A stretch of 5,130 bases of DNA, taken from assembly GCA_903930745.1 (NCBI GenBank), contig CAIYZX010000475.1, positions 1-5,130 on the forward strand, read 5' to 3'. The DNA comes from an uncultured Chloroflexota bacterium. GTDB taxonomy: Bacteria > Chloroflexota > Limnocylindria > Limnocylindrales > CSP1-4. Position 1 is the stretch's first letter. Each line of letters starts with the position of its first letter. The notes under the pieces were generated by a model. That model saw only the letters and a list, made by a program, of their open reading frames with translations, did no database searches and was not told the DNA's origin. Shown one piece after another: positions 1 through 5,130 of the stretch. Both the position numbers and the translations under genes were made by a program.

Positions 1-100
1 CCCCGTCTCCCGGCCGTCCGACGACCTGCCGCTGGCGCACGCTGCGCCGCCCGAGCAGGGGAGGGCGGCCCCGGAGGCGCCTGCCGCCGAGGCCCCCATC
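1..100 (+). other. Open in-frame stretch upstream of uppS (possible N-terminal extension)
   Basis: Read from base 2 in the uppS frame, this stretch has no stop codon and runs straight into uppS. It would encode about 33 residues rich in Ala, Pro and Glu and probably disordered. By eye, 31 of 33 codons in this frame end in G or C, against 29 of 33 and 22 of 33 in the other two frames, so the frame looks mildly coding-like. It contains no ATG, GTG or TTG in frame before base 101, so any longer UppS would have to begin left of the window. The alternative is that this is a leader or intergenic segment and UppS begins at the GTG at 101. No promoter or terminator is evident. Confidence 0.4.
89..92 (+). 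promoter_or_regulatory. Candidate ribosome binding site for uppS (GAGG)
   Basis: GAGG lies 8 bases before the GTG at 101, a workable Shine-Dalgarno distance, and supports that start. In such GC-rich DNA a four-base purine run arises easily by chance, and similar runs occur at 60-65 and 73-76, so the support is weak. Confidence 0.35.
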
Positions 101-793
101 GTGGCCCCGGAGGATGTCCCCCGGCACGTCGCGATCATCATGGACGGCAACCGCCGCTGGGCGAAGCTCCACGGCGTGTCCGACTTCGAGGGGCACGCCG
201 CAGGCATGGAGACCGTCCGCGGTCTGCTCCAGCACGCCGTCCGCCGCGGTGTCCCCATGCTCACGCTCTACGCGTTCTCGCGTGAGAACTGGGCGCGCTC
301 CGACGAGGAGGTCGCGGGGCTCTTCGAGCTCCTCGGTCGCGCCATCGTGGGTGAGACGGACGAGCTGGCGGCCCAGGGCGTTGCCATCCGGCTCCTCGGC
401 CGCATGGACGAGCTTCCCGAGGAGTCCCGCACGGCCATCGAGGCCGCCGTGGCCCGCACCGCCGGCGGCAAGCGCCTCCAGCTGAACATCGCGTGGAACT
501 ACGCCGGGCGCACGGAGCTGGTGGACGCGTTCCGCAGGCTCGCCGCCGCCGGCGTGGCACCCTCCGAGATCGACGAGCAGGCCATCAGCGACGCCCTCTA
601 CACGGGCGGTCTCGCGGACCCGGACCTGGTGATCCGGACCGGCGGTGAGCAGCGGATCAGCAACTTCCTCATCTGGCAGTCCGCGTACGCGGAGCTCTAC
701 TTCGACGACTGCCTCTGGCCGGACTTCGACACGGCGCGCTTTGACGCTGCGCTCGTGGAGTTCGCCCGCCGCACGCGCCGTTTCGGCCGGTAG
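101..793 (+). CDS. uppS: Isoprenyl transferase (cis-prenyltransferase, undecaprenyl diphosphate synthase)
   Basis: UppS condenses farnesyl diphosphate with isopentenyl diphosphates in cis to make the C55 lipid carrier used for peptidoglycan and other envelope polymers; it is a cytosolic, membrane-associated homodimer. The 230 residues show every family landmark. HVAIIMDGNRRWA at 9-21 carries catalytic Asp15 (E. coli Asp26). His32 sits in GHAAG, and LTLYAFSRENW follows. RTGGEQRISNF at 179-189 supplies the diphosphate-binding Arg179, Arg185 and Ser187 (E. coli 194, 200, 202). YAELYF contains Glu198 (E. coli Glu213), and the protein ends with a typical RRTRRFG tail. The GTG at 101 leaves a short but acceptable eight residues before the first motif; the frame is open further upstream, so the start is uncertain. 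Chain length cannot be read from sequence: C55 synthesis is inferred from the cdsA context. NYAGR at 133-137 differs from the common NYGGR. First gene of the visible operon. Confidence 0.95.
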   Translation: MAPEDVPRHVAIIMDGNRRWAKLHGVSDFEGHAAGMETVRGLLQHAVRRGVPMLTLYAFSRENWARSDEEVAGLFELLGRAIVGETDELAAQGVAIRLLGRMDELPEESRTAIEAAVARTAGGKRLQLNIAWNYAGRTELVDAFRRLAAAGVAPSEIDEQAISDALYTGGLADPDLVIRTGGEQRISNFLIWQSAYAELYFDDCLWPDFDTARFDAALVEFARRTRRFGR

Positions 794-799
794 GGGAGC

Positions 800-804
800 A
801 AGGA
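800..804 (+). promoter_or_regulatory. Ribosome binding site of cdsA (AAGGA)
   Basis: AAGGA ends 7 bases before the ATG at 812, in the 18-base gap after the uppS stop. It is a good Shine-Dalgarno match at ideal spacing and fixes the cdsA start. The gap has no room for a promoter plus terminator, which supports cotranscription with uppS. Confidence 0.75.
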
Positions 805-811
805 CCCACCC

Positions 812-1636
812 ATGCGCACCCGCACGCTCTCAGCGTTCGTCATCGTCCCCGTCCTCGCCGTGGCGGTGGCGCTGGGCACGCCCGGGATCGCCGTTCTCCT
901 CGCGATCCTCGCGGCCATCGGCGGCTCCGAGGTCTTCCGCCTGCTCAAGGGCGCCGGCTACCCGTCGCTCCCCTGGGTGGGCACGGTCATCGCCGTGGCG
1001 TTCGTGGGTGCCGCGTACGTCGCGCCCAAGGGTGACCTTGGCCTGCTGCTCGCCGCGGTGGGCGTCGTGGTGGCGGGTGTTGGCGCCTTCGCCCAGAAGG
1101 ACCCGAAGGACGGCCTCGTCGTCTGGTTCTCCACCGTCTTCGGCGCCCTCTACGTGGGCCTCGTCTCGTTCGTCCTGGTGGTCGCGGGCCTCGGCCCGGA
1201 GCTGCCGGCCGGTGCCGCGCTCGCTGGCATCGGGCGGGATCGCGCCTGGATCCTGCTGCTGGTGCTGGGCGTCTGGGCGTTCGACACCGGCGCCTTCCTC
1301 GTGGGCCGCCAGATCGGCCGCCACAAGTTCATCGAGCACATCTCGCCGGCCAAGTCCGTGGAGGGTGTGATCGGCGGCCTCGTGGCCACCACGCTCGTGT
1401 CCTGCGGCCTGCTCGCCGCGCTGGGCCAGGACCCGCTGGGCGGCCTCGTCCTCGGCCCGCTCCTCGGGATCACCGCCCAGGCCGGCGACCTCGCCGAGTC
1501 CATGCTCAAGCGTGCCGCTGGCGCCAAGGACTCCGGGACGCTGATCCCGGGCCACGGCGGCGTCCTGGACCGCATCGACTCGTTCCTCTTCGCCGCCCCC
1601 GTGGTCGCGCTGTATGTCGTCGCCCTCGTCCGCTGA
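812..1636 (+). CDS. cdsA: Phosphatidate cytidylyltransferase (CDP-diacylglycerol synthase)
   Basis: CdsA converts phosphatidic acid and CTP to CDP-diacylglycerol and pyrophosphate at the cytoplasmic membrane, the branch point for bacterial phospholipids. The 274-residue product is highly hydrophobic, with roughly eight or nine membrane segments (approximately 5-40, 50-66, 71-90, 101-126, 146-166, 186-225 and 258-273). The family signature is complete near the C-terminus: S230-x-L-K-R, then K239-D240, then HGG at 248-250 and D253-R254-I-D256. Asp226 (QAGD) and Asp253 have the same 27-residue spacing as the metal-binding Asp219 and Asp246 of the Thermotoga enzyme. WAFDTGAFLVGRQIGRHKF around Asp158 and SPAKSVEG at 178-185 are also family motifs; the usual form of the latter is SPKKTxEG. 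Length is normal for the family. A strong ribosome binding site supports the ATG at 812. The last 23 bases overlap the dxr start, implying translational coupling. Confidence 0.96.
   Translation: MRTRTLSAFVIVPVLAVAVALGTPGIAVLLAILAAIGGSEVFRLLKGAGYPSLPWVGTVIAVAFVGAAYVAPKGDLGLLLAAVGVVVAGVGAFAQKDPKDGLVVWFSTVFGALYVGLVSFVLVVAGLGPELPAGAALAGIGRDRAWILLLVLGVWAFDTGAFLVGRQIGRHKFIEHISPAKSVEGVIGGLVATTLVSCGLLAALGQDPLGGLVLGPLLGITAQAGDLAESMLKRAAGAKDSGTLIPGHGGVLDRIDSFLFAAPVVALYVVALVR
1614..1636 (+). other. 23-base overlap of cdsA end and dxr start
   Basis: The dxr ATG at 1614 lies within the last codons of cdsA, whose TGA is at 1634-1636, so these bases are read in two frames. No convincing Shine-Dalgarno sequence precedes 1614 (the upstream bases are mainly C, G and T), which suggests that ribosomes finishing cdsA restart here. 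The conserved part of Dxr begins only at about residue 10 (base 1641), so a non-ATG start slightly downstream, such as CTG at 1644, cannot be formally excluded, but ATG 1614 is the best candidate. Confidence 0.65.
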
Positions 1637-2834
1637 CGGGCGGCTGCGCGTCGCGCTCCTTGGCTCATCCGGGAGCATCGGCCGCCAGACCGTTGACGTC
1701 CTCGAAGCGCACGCGGACCGCTTCGAGGTGGTCGCCCTCGCCACCGGCAGGAACGCCGCAGAGCTGCAGGCCCAGGCGCAGCGCCTCCGCCCGAAGGCCG
1801 TGGCCCTCGCCGACGAGATCGCCACCCTGGACCTCCCCACGGGCACCACCCGCGTCCGCGGCGAGGACGCGCTGCTGGAGCTCGCCACCCGCGAGGACGT
1901 GGACTACGTGATCGTGGGCACTGGCGGCGTGGTCTCGCTCCGCCCCACGCTTGCCGCACTGCGTGCCGGCAAGGTGGTCGCCACCGCCAACAAGGAGACG
2001 CTCGTCGCGGGTGGCCACCTGGTGATGGCGGAGGCCCGCGAGCAGGCCGCCCGCCGCGCCGCCGCCAACGCCGCGGACCCGCTCGCCACGCCGCTCGCCT
2101 GGCTCCGCCCAATCGACTCGGAGCACTCCGCCATCTGGCAGTGCCTGGTGGGCGAGCCCCGCAACGGCATCGCGCGCCTGGTCCTCACCGCGTCCGGCGG
2201 CCCGTTCCTGGACACGCCCGCGGACGCCTTCGCCGCCATCACCCCGGAGAAGGCGCTCAAGCACCCCACGTGGACGATGGGCGCCAAGATCACCATTGAC
2301 TCGGCGACGCTCGCGAACAAGGGCCTGGAGGTCATCGAGGCCCACTGGCTCTACGATGTGGGCTATGACGCGATCGACGTCGTCGTCCATCCGCAGAGCG
2401 TCGTGCACTCCGCCGTGCTCTTCGTGGACGGCTCCCTCAAGGCACAGCTGGGCACCCCGGACATGCGCATCCCCATCCAGTACGCGCTGACGCACCCGGA
2501 CCGCCTGGTCTCCCCGGCGGCTGCGCCGGACCTCGTGGCGGCCGCGCACCTGGACTTCCGTGCGCCCGATGAGGGGCGCTTCCCGGCCCTGCGCATCGCC
2601 CGTGAGGCGGGCCGGATGGGCCCGCACGCCTCCGCCGCGCTCATCGCCGCGGACGAGGTGGCGGTCGCCCGCTTCCTCGACAGGACCCTCGACTTCCCCG
2701 GCATCCCTCGGCTCCTCGAGGCTGCCGTCACCCGCTTCGGCGGGAGCTCCCCCCAGGCTCCGGACATCGACGAGCTCGTCGCCCTCGACCGCGAGGTCCG
2801 TGCCGCCTTTGCGACAGGACCGGTGACCCCATGA
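1614..2834 (+). CDS. dxr: 1-deoxy-D-xylulose 5-phosphate reductoisomerase (MEP pathway)
   Basis: Dxr (IspC) rearranges and reduces 1-deoxyxylulose 5-phosphate to 2-C-methylerythritol 4-phosphate with NADPH and a divalent metal; it is a cytosolic homodimer and the target of fosmidomycin. The 406 residues are slightly longer than the E. coli protein (398). The NADPH loop GSSGSIGRQT is at 17-26 and ANKETL at 125-130. PIDSEHSAIWQ gives metal ligands Asp168 and Glu170, with the third, Glu239, in NKGLE. Substrate-site residues Ser194 (ASGGPF), His217 (KHPTW), Ser230, Asn235 and Lys236 are all present, as is HPQSVVHS at 259-266. An Ala-rich segment of about 16 extra residues precedes PIDSEH, and the loop after it is about 10 residues shorter than in E. 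coli. The usual NAANE of the C-terminal part reads IAADE (344-348). It overlaps cdsA by 23 bases and rseP by 4, so coupled translation is likely. Confidence 0.96.
   Translation: MSSPSSADGRLRVALLGSSGSIGRQTVDVLEAHADRFEVVALATGRNAAELQAQAQRLRPKAVALADEIATLDLPTGTTRVRGEDALLELATREDVDYVIVGTGGVVSLRPTLAALRAGKVVATANKETLVAGGHLVMAEAREQAARRAAANAADPLATPLAWLRPIDSEHSAIWQCLVGEPRNGIARLVLTASGGPFLDTPADAFAAITPEKALKHPTWTMGAKITIDSATLANKGLEVIEAHWLYDVGYDAIDVVVHPQSVVHSAVLFVDGSLKAQLGTPDMRIPIQYALTHPDRLVSPAAAPDLVAAAHLDFRAPDEGRFPALRIAREAGRMGPHASAALIAADEVAVARFLDRTLDFPGIPRLLEAAVTRFGGSSPQAPDIDELVALDREVRAAFATGPVTP
2816..2819 (+). promoter_or_regulatory. Weak ribosome binding site candidate for rseP (AGGA)
   Basis: AGGA lies 11 bases before the rseP ATG at 2831, inside the end of dxr. 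The spacing is long, so it would at most assist reinitiation at the ATGA overlap. Confidence 0.35.
2831..2834 (+). other. ATGA stop/start overlap of dxr and rseP
   Basis: The rseP ATG (2831-2833) and the dxr TGA (2832-2834) share bases, the classic 4-base overlap that lets a terminating ribosome restart on the next gene. It indicates that the two genes are cotranscribed and that their protein output is linked. Confidence 0.85.
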
Positions 2835-3922
2835 TCTCCATCCTCCAGTCCATCGGCACCGTGGTCGTCTTCATCGTGGTCCTGGGCGTGCTCGTCCTCG
2901 TCCACGAGTGGGGCCACTTCGTGACCGCACGCCTGGCCAAGGTCCGCGTGCTGGAGTTCGGCATCGGCTTCCCGCCGCGTGCCAAGGTCCTCGCCAACCG
3001 CGGCGAGACCGTCTACACGCTCAACTGGCTGCCCATCGGCGGCTTCGTGAAGCTCGAGGGCGAGGACGGCGAGAACGACGATCCGCGCTCCTTCTCCCGC
3101 GCCCCGCTGCCCGTCCGCCTGGGCATCCTGCTCGCGGGCGTGGCCATGAACCTCGTGCTCTCGTTCGTCATCTTCTCGGGCGTCGCGCTCTACGGCGAGC
3201 CCGCGATCGGTGTCACGTTCGGCGAGGTGGCCGCGGGCTCCCCGGCGCAGGACATCGGCCTCGTGCCCGGCGACACCCTCGTGACCCTGAACGGCAAGCG
3301 CTACTCCGCCTTCGACGCCAAGGTCCCCAGCTCGGACCTGCGGGCCCTCGCGGGCAAGGAGGTCGTCCTGGGCATCCGCCACGCGGACGGCACGGAGCAG
3401 GACTACACGGTCACGCTGCGCGTCCCGGCGACGCCCGAGGAGGGCGCGCTGGGCATCGGCAAGCTCCAAGGCACGCAGGTGGGCTCCATCAACTACGGGT
3501 TCGGCGACGCGGTGAGCCTGGGCGCCAAGCGCACAGGGGAGGCGTTCTCCATGATCGCCGCCGGGCTCGCGGACCTGGGCAAGAGCATCGTGACGAACCC
3601 CACCACGGCGCCGCCCGCGGCCGGCCCCGTTGGCATCGCCGTCCAGCTGGGCGACATCCTCTGGCAGCTGGGCCCGCTGTACGTGATCTACATGGCGGGC
3701 CTGCTCTCCGCGAACCTGGCCCTCGTCAACGTGCTGCCCTTCCCGCCGCTGGACGGCGGCCGCATGCTCGTGATCATCCTCAAGGCGATCCCGGGCGTTG
3801 GCCCGCGCATCTCCCTGCGCGCCGAGCAGCTCACGTACATGCTGGGCTTCGTGGCGCTCTTCGGGTTCCTCATCTGGATCACCGTCTTCGACATCGCCCG
3901 CCAGGTCACCGGAGGCAACTAG
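2831..3922 (+). CDS. rseP: RseP/RasP/Rip1-type site-2 intramembrane zinc metalloprotease (M50)
   Basis: Members of this family cut transmembrane segments inside the lipid bilayer, classically trimming anti-sigma factors after a first cut or clearing signal-peptide remnants. The zinc motif HEWGH is at 25-29 in the first membrane helix (about 8-30), with Glu26 catalytic. The third ligand, Asp308, is in NVLPFPPLDGG (300-310). The region after the first helix (FGIGFPPR to WLPIGGFVKLEGE) is the conserved membrane-associated segment. A second helix at about 98-118 leads to one PDZ domain at about 123-214 (GSPA at 136-139, GDTLVTLNGK). GPVGI is at 265-269, with further helices at about 280-300 and 335-357. 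At 363 residues with a single PDZ it resembles Gram-positive and actinobacterial RasP/Rip1 more than the two-PDZ, 450-residue E. coli RseP. Its substrate cannot be identified here: no sigma or anti-sigma gene is in the window. It sits between dxr and ispG, coupled to both. Confidence 0.95.
   Translation: MISILQSIGTVVVFIVVLGVLVLVHEWGHFVTARLAKVRVLEFGIGFPPRAKVLANRGETVYTLNWLPIGGFVKLEGEDGENDDPRSFSRAPLPVRLGILLAGVAMNLVLSFVIFSGVALYGEPAIGVTFGEVAAGSPAQDIGLVPGDTLVTLNGKRYSAFDAKVPSSDLRALAGKEVVLGIRHADGTEQDYTVTLRVPATPEEGALGIGKLQGTQVGSINYGFGDAVSLGAKRTGEAFSMIAAGLADLGKSIVTNPTTAPPAAGPVGIAVQLGDILWQLGPLYVIYMAGLLSANLALVNVLPFPPLDGGRMLVIILKAIPGVGPRISLRAEQLTYMLGFVALFGFLIWITVFDIARQVTGGN
3911..3915 (+). promoter_or_regulatory. 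Ribosome binding site of ispG (GGAGG)
   Basis: GGAGG is a near-perfect anti-16S match ending 9 bases before the GTG at 3925. It lies within the last codons of rseP. It decides the ispG start, since the first clear family motif comes only about 30 residues later and other GTG codons occur in between. Confidence 0.8.
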
Positions 3923-3924
3923 CC

Positions 3925-5130
3925 GTGGCGTCCCCCGACCAGCTCCGTCCCGTGCGCCGGCCCACCGTCTCGGTGGACGTTGGCGGGGTCCTCGTGGGCT
4001 CCTCGCATCCCGTGGTCGTCCAGTCCATGACGAACACGGACACGAGCGATCCCGATGCCACCGCGATCCAGGTCGCGCGCCTGGCGCACACGGGCTCCCA
4101 GCTGGTCCGCGTGACCGTCAACACGGACGAGGCCGCGGCGGCCGTCCCGGACATGATCCGCAAGCTGCGCGACGGGCTGGGCGTGGACGTCCCGGTCATC
4201 GGCGACTTCCACTACAACGGCCACAAGCTGCTCGTGGACCACCCGGAGATGGCGGCGGCGCTCGCCAAGTACCGGATCAACCCGGGCAACGTGGGCACCA
4301 AGTACCACGACGAGAACTTCACCACGATCATCCACGCGGCGATGGAGCACGACAAGCCTGTCCGCATCGGCGTCAACTGGGGCAGCCTGGACCAGCAGCT
4401 CCTCACGGACCTGATGGAGGCGAACGCCAAAGCCGCCGAGCCGCGCGACACGCGCGACGTGATGATCGACGCGATGATCGAGTCCGCGATGCGCTCCGCC
4501 GAGCTGGCCGAGGAGATCGGCCTGCGGCACGACAGGATCATCCTGTCCGCCAAGGTCTCCGGTGTCCGTGACCTCGTGGACACGTACCGGCGCCTGGCGC
4601 CCCGCTCCGACTATCCGCTCCACCTGGGCCTCACGGAGGCCGGGATGGCGATGAAGGGGATCGTGACGTCCACCGCGGGCCTCGCCATCCTGCTCAACGA
4701 GGGCATCGGCGACACCATCCGCGTCTCGCTCACCCCGGAGCCCGGCGCCGGCCGCGAGCTGGAGGTGGAGGTGGCGCAGCAGGTCCTCCAGTCCATGGGC
4801 CTGCGCTCGTTCCTTCCCCAGGTCTCCGCCTGCCCCGGCTGCGGCCGAACCACCAGCACATTCTTCCAGGAGATGGCCCGCGACATCACGGGGCACATCA
4901 AGGACCGGATGCCGGAGTGGCGCGAGCGCTATCCCGGCGTGGAGGACATGAAGGTGGCCGTCATGGGTTGCGTGGTCAACGGGCCGGGTGAGTCCAAGCA
5001 CGCGGACATCGGGATCTCGCTCCCGGGCACGTTCGAGTCGCCCGCGGCGCCCGTCTTCATCGACGGGAAGCTGGACCGCACGCTCCGCGGCGACGGGATC
5101 GTGGCCACGTTCATCGGCCTGCTCGAGGAC
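3925..5130 (+). CDS. ispG: 4-hydroxy-3-methylbut-2-enyl diphosphate synthase (IspG/GcpE), 3' end cut by window
   Basis: IspG reductively opens methylerythritol cyclodiphosphate to HMBPP, the penultimate MEP pathway step, using a [4Fe-4S] cluster. The frame starts at GTG 3925, two bases after the rseP stop, and stays open for 402 codons to the window edge. VQSMTNT (32-38), INPGNVG (118-124), RIGVNWGS (147-154) and LHLGLTEAG (232-240) mark the TIM-barrel domain. The C-terminal cluster domain has Cys303 and Cys306 in ACPGCGR, then Cys349 and Glu356 in MGCVVNGPGE, matching E. coli Cys270, Cys273, Cys305 and Glu312. The Cys306-Cys349 gap is about 11 residues longer than in E. coli, and the protein is longer than the 372-residue E. 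coli enzyme. It is nevertheless the two-domain type, with no large middle domain as in plants. The final GLLED resembles the usual C-terminal end, so probably only a few residues are missing. Electron donor (flavodoxin or ferredoxin) unknown. Confidence 0.96.
   Translation, partial: MASPDQLRPVRRPTVSVDVGGVLVGSSHPVVVQSMTNTDTSDPDATAIQVARLAHTGSQLVRVTVNTDEAAAAVPDMIRKLRDGLGVDVPVIGDFHYNGHKLLVDHPEMAAALAKYRINPGNVGTKYHDENFTTIIHAAMEHDKPVRIGVNWGSLDQQLLTDLMEANAKAAEPRDTRDVMIDAMIESAMRSAELAEEIGLRHDRIILSAKVSGVRDLVDTYRRLAPRSDYPLHLGLTEAGMAMKGIVTSTAGLAILLNEGIGDTIRVSLTPEPGAGRELEVEVAQQVLQSMGLRSFLPQVSACPGCGRTTSTFFQEMARDITGHIKDRMPEWRERYPGVEDMKVAVMGCVVNGPGESKHADIGISLPGTFESPAAPVFIDGKLDRTLRGDGIVATFIGLLED

Noticed and set aside
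794..811. Possible promoter or terminator between uppS and cdsA
   Set aside because: The gap is only 18 bases, holds the cdsA ribosome binding site, and has no hairpin with a T-run and no AT-rich -10 element.
645..1370. Forward open frame overlapping uppS and cdsA (241 codons)
   Set aside because: It is a Ser/Arg/Pro-rich shadow reading across two well-supported genes, with no motif.
830..1888. Long minus-strand open frame opposite cdsA and the start of dxr (352 codons)
   Set aside because: It mirrors conserved forward genes. The predicted protein is Asp/Glu/Arg/His-rich low-complexity sequence with no recognisable motif, as expected from antisense reading of GC-rich codons where stops are rare.
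2363..3469. Long minus-strand open frame opposite dxr and rseP (368 codons)
   Set aside because: It spans the junction of two well-supported forward genes and has repetitive charged composition and no family motif, so it is an antisense shadow.
3798..4571. Forward open frame overlapping the end of rseP and ispG (257 codons)
   Set aside because: It is an Arg/Pro/Gly/Ala-rich frame-shifted reading of two real genes and shows no domain.
3919..5001. Long minus-strand open frame opposite ispG (360 codons)
   Set aside because: It lies fully opposite ispG, whose motifs are complete. Its His/Asp/Val-rich composition is typical of the reverse complement of GC-ending codons.
3923..5130. ispG as a pseudogene because no stop codon is visible
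   Set aside because: The frame is intact with all motifs and simply runs off the window edge close to the expected C-terminus.
1..5130. Novel defence, mobile or biosynthetic system
   Set aside because: Every base beyond the first 100 is accounted for by conserved housekeeping genes and their junctions. I saw no repeats, inverted repeats, composition shift or unknown gene.

Overview
This window is a compact, all-forward block of five envelope and isoprenoid housekeeping genes from a very GC-rich bacterium: uppS, cdsA, dxr, rseP and ispG. Nearly every third codon position is G or C, two of the five likely starts are GTG, and almost no DNA lies between genes. The genes appear chromosomal and vertically inherited. 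I see no mobile element, repeat array, CRISPR, tRNA, rRNA or obvious transfer signature.

Layout. Bases 1-100 are an open stretch in frame with uppS, either a longer N-terminus of that protein or upstream sequence with coding-like composition. uppS (101-793) is followed after 18 bases, which contain a good ribosome binding site, by cdsA (812-1636). dxr (1614-2834) starts inside the end of cdsA. rseP (2831-3922) starts in an ATGA overlap with the dxr stop. ispG starts at the GTG at 3925, two bases after the rseP stop and behind a GGAGG inside the end of rseP. It stays open to the right edge (5130), lacking only its last few residues. I see no promoter or terminator in the window, so transcription probably begins upstream (often near pyrH/frr in other bacteria) and continues past the right edge.

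How the genes work together. Dxr carries out the first committed step of the MEP (non-mevalonate) isoprenoid pathway and IspG the penultimate one. UppS uses the pathway's products (FPP plus IPP) to build the undecaprenyl carrier of peptidoglycan precursors. CdsA makes CDP-diacylglycerol for phospholipids. RseP is a membrane-embedded site-2 protease, usually involved in envelope stress signalling or clearance of membrane protein remnants. The cluster therefore links lipid-carrier supply, membrane lipid supply and envelope proteolysis.

Organism. The order uppS-cdsA-dxr-rseP is widespread, but ispG directly after rseP at this GC content narrows the field. From remembered family patterns (single-PDZ RseP, a DPLATPLAWLRPIDSEH-type segment in Dxr, NIAWNY in UppS), I favour a high-GC Chloroflexota lineage such as Limnocylindria/Ellin6529-like bacteria. 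Gemmatimonadota or another high-GC phylum remains possible. This is low-confidence inference, not a search result.

I did not find a previously undescribed system. The findings are modest residue-level and gene-architecture points.
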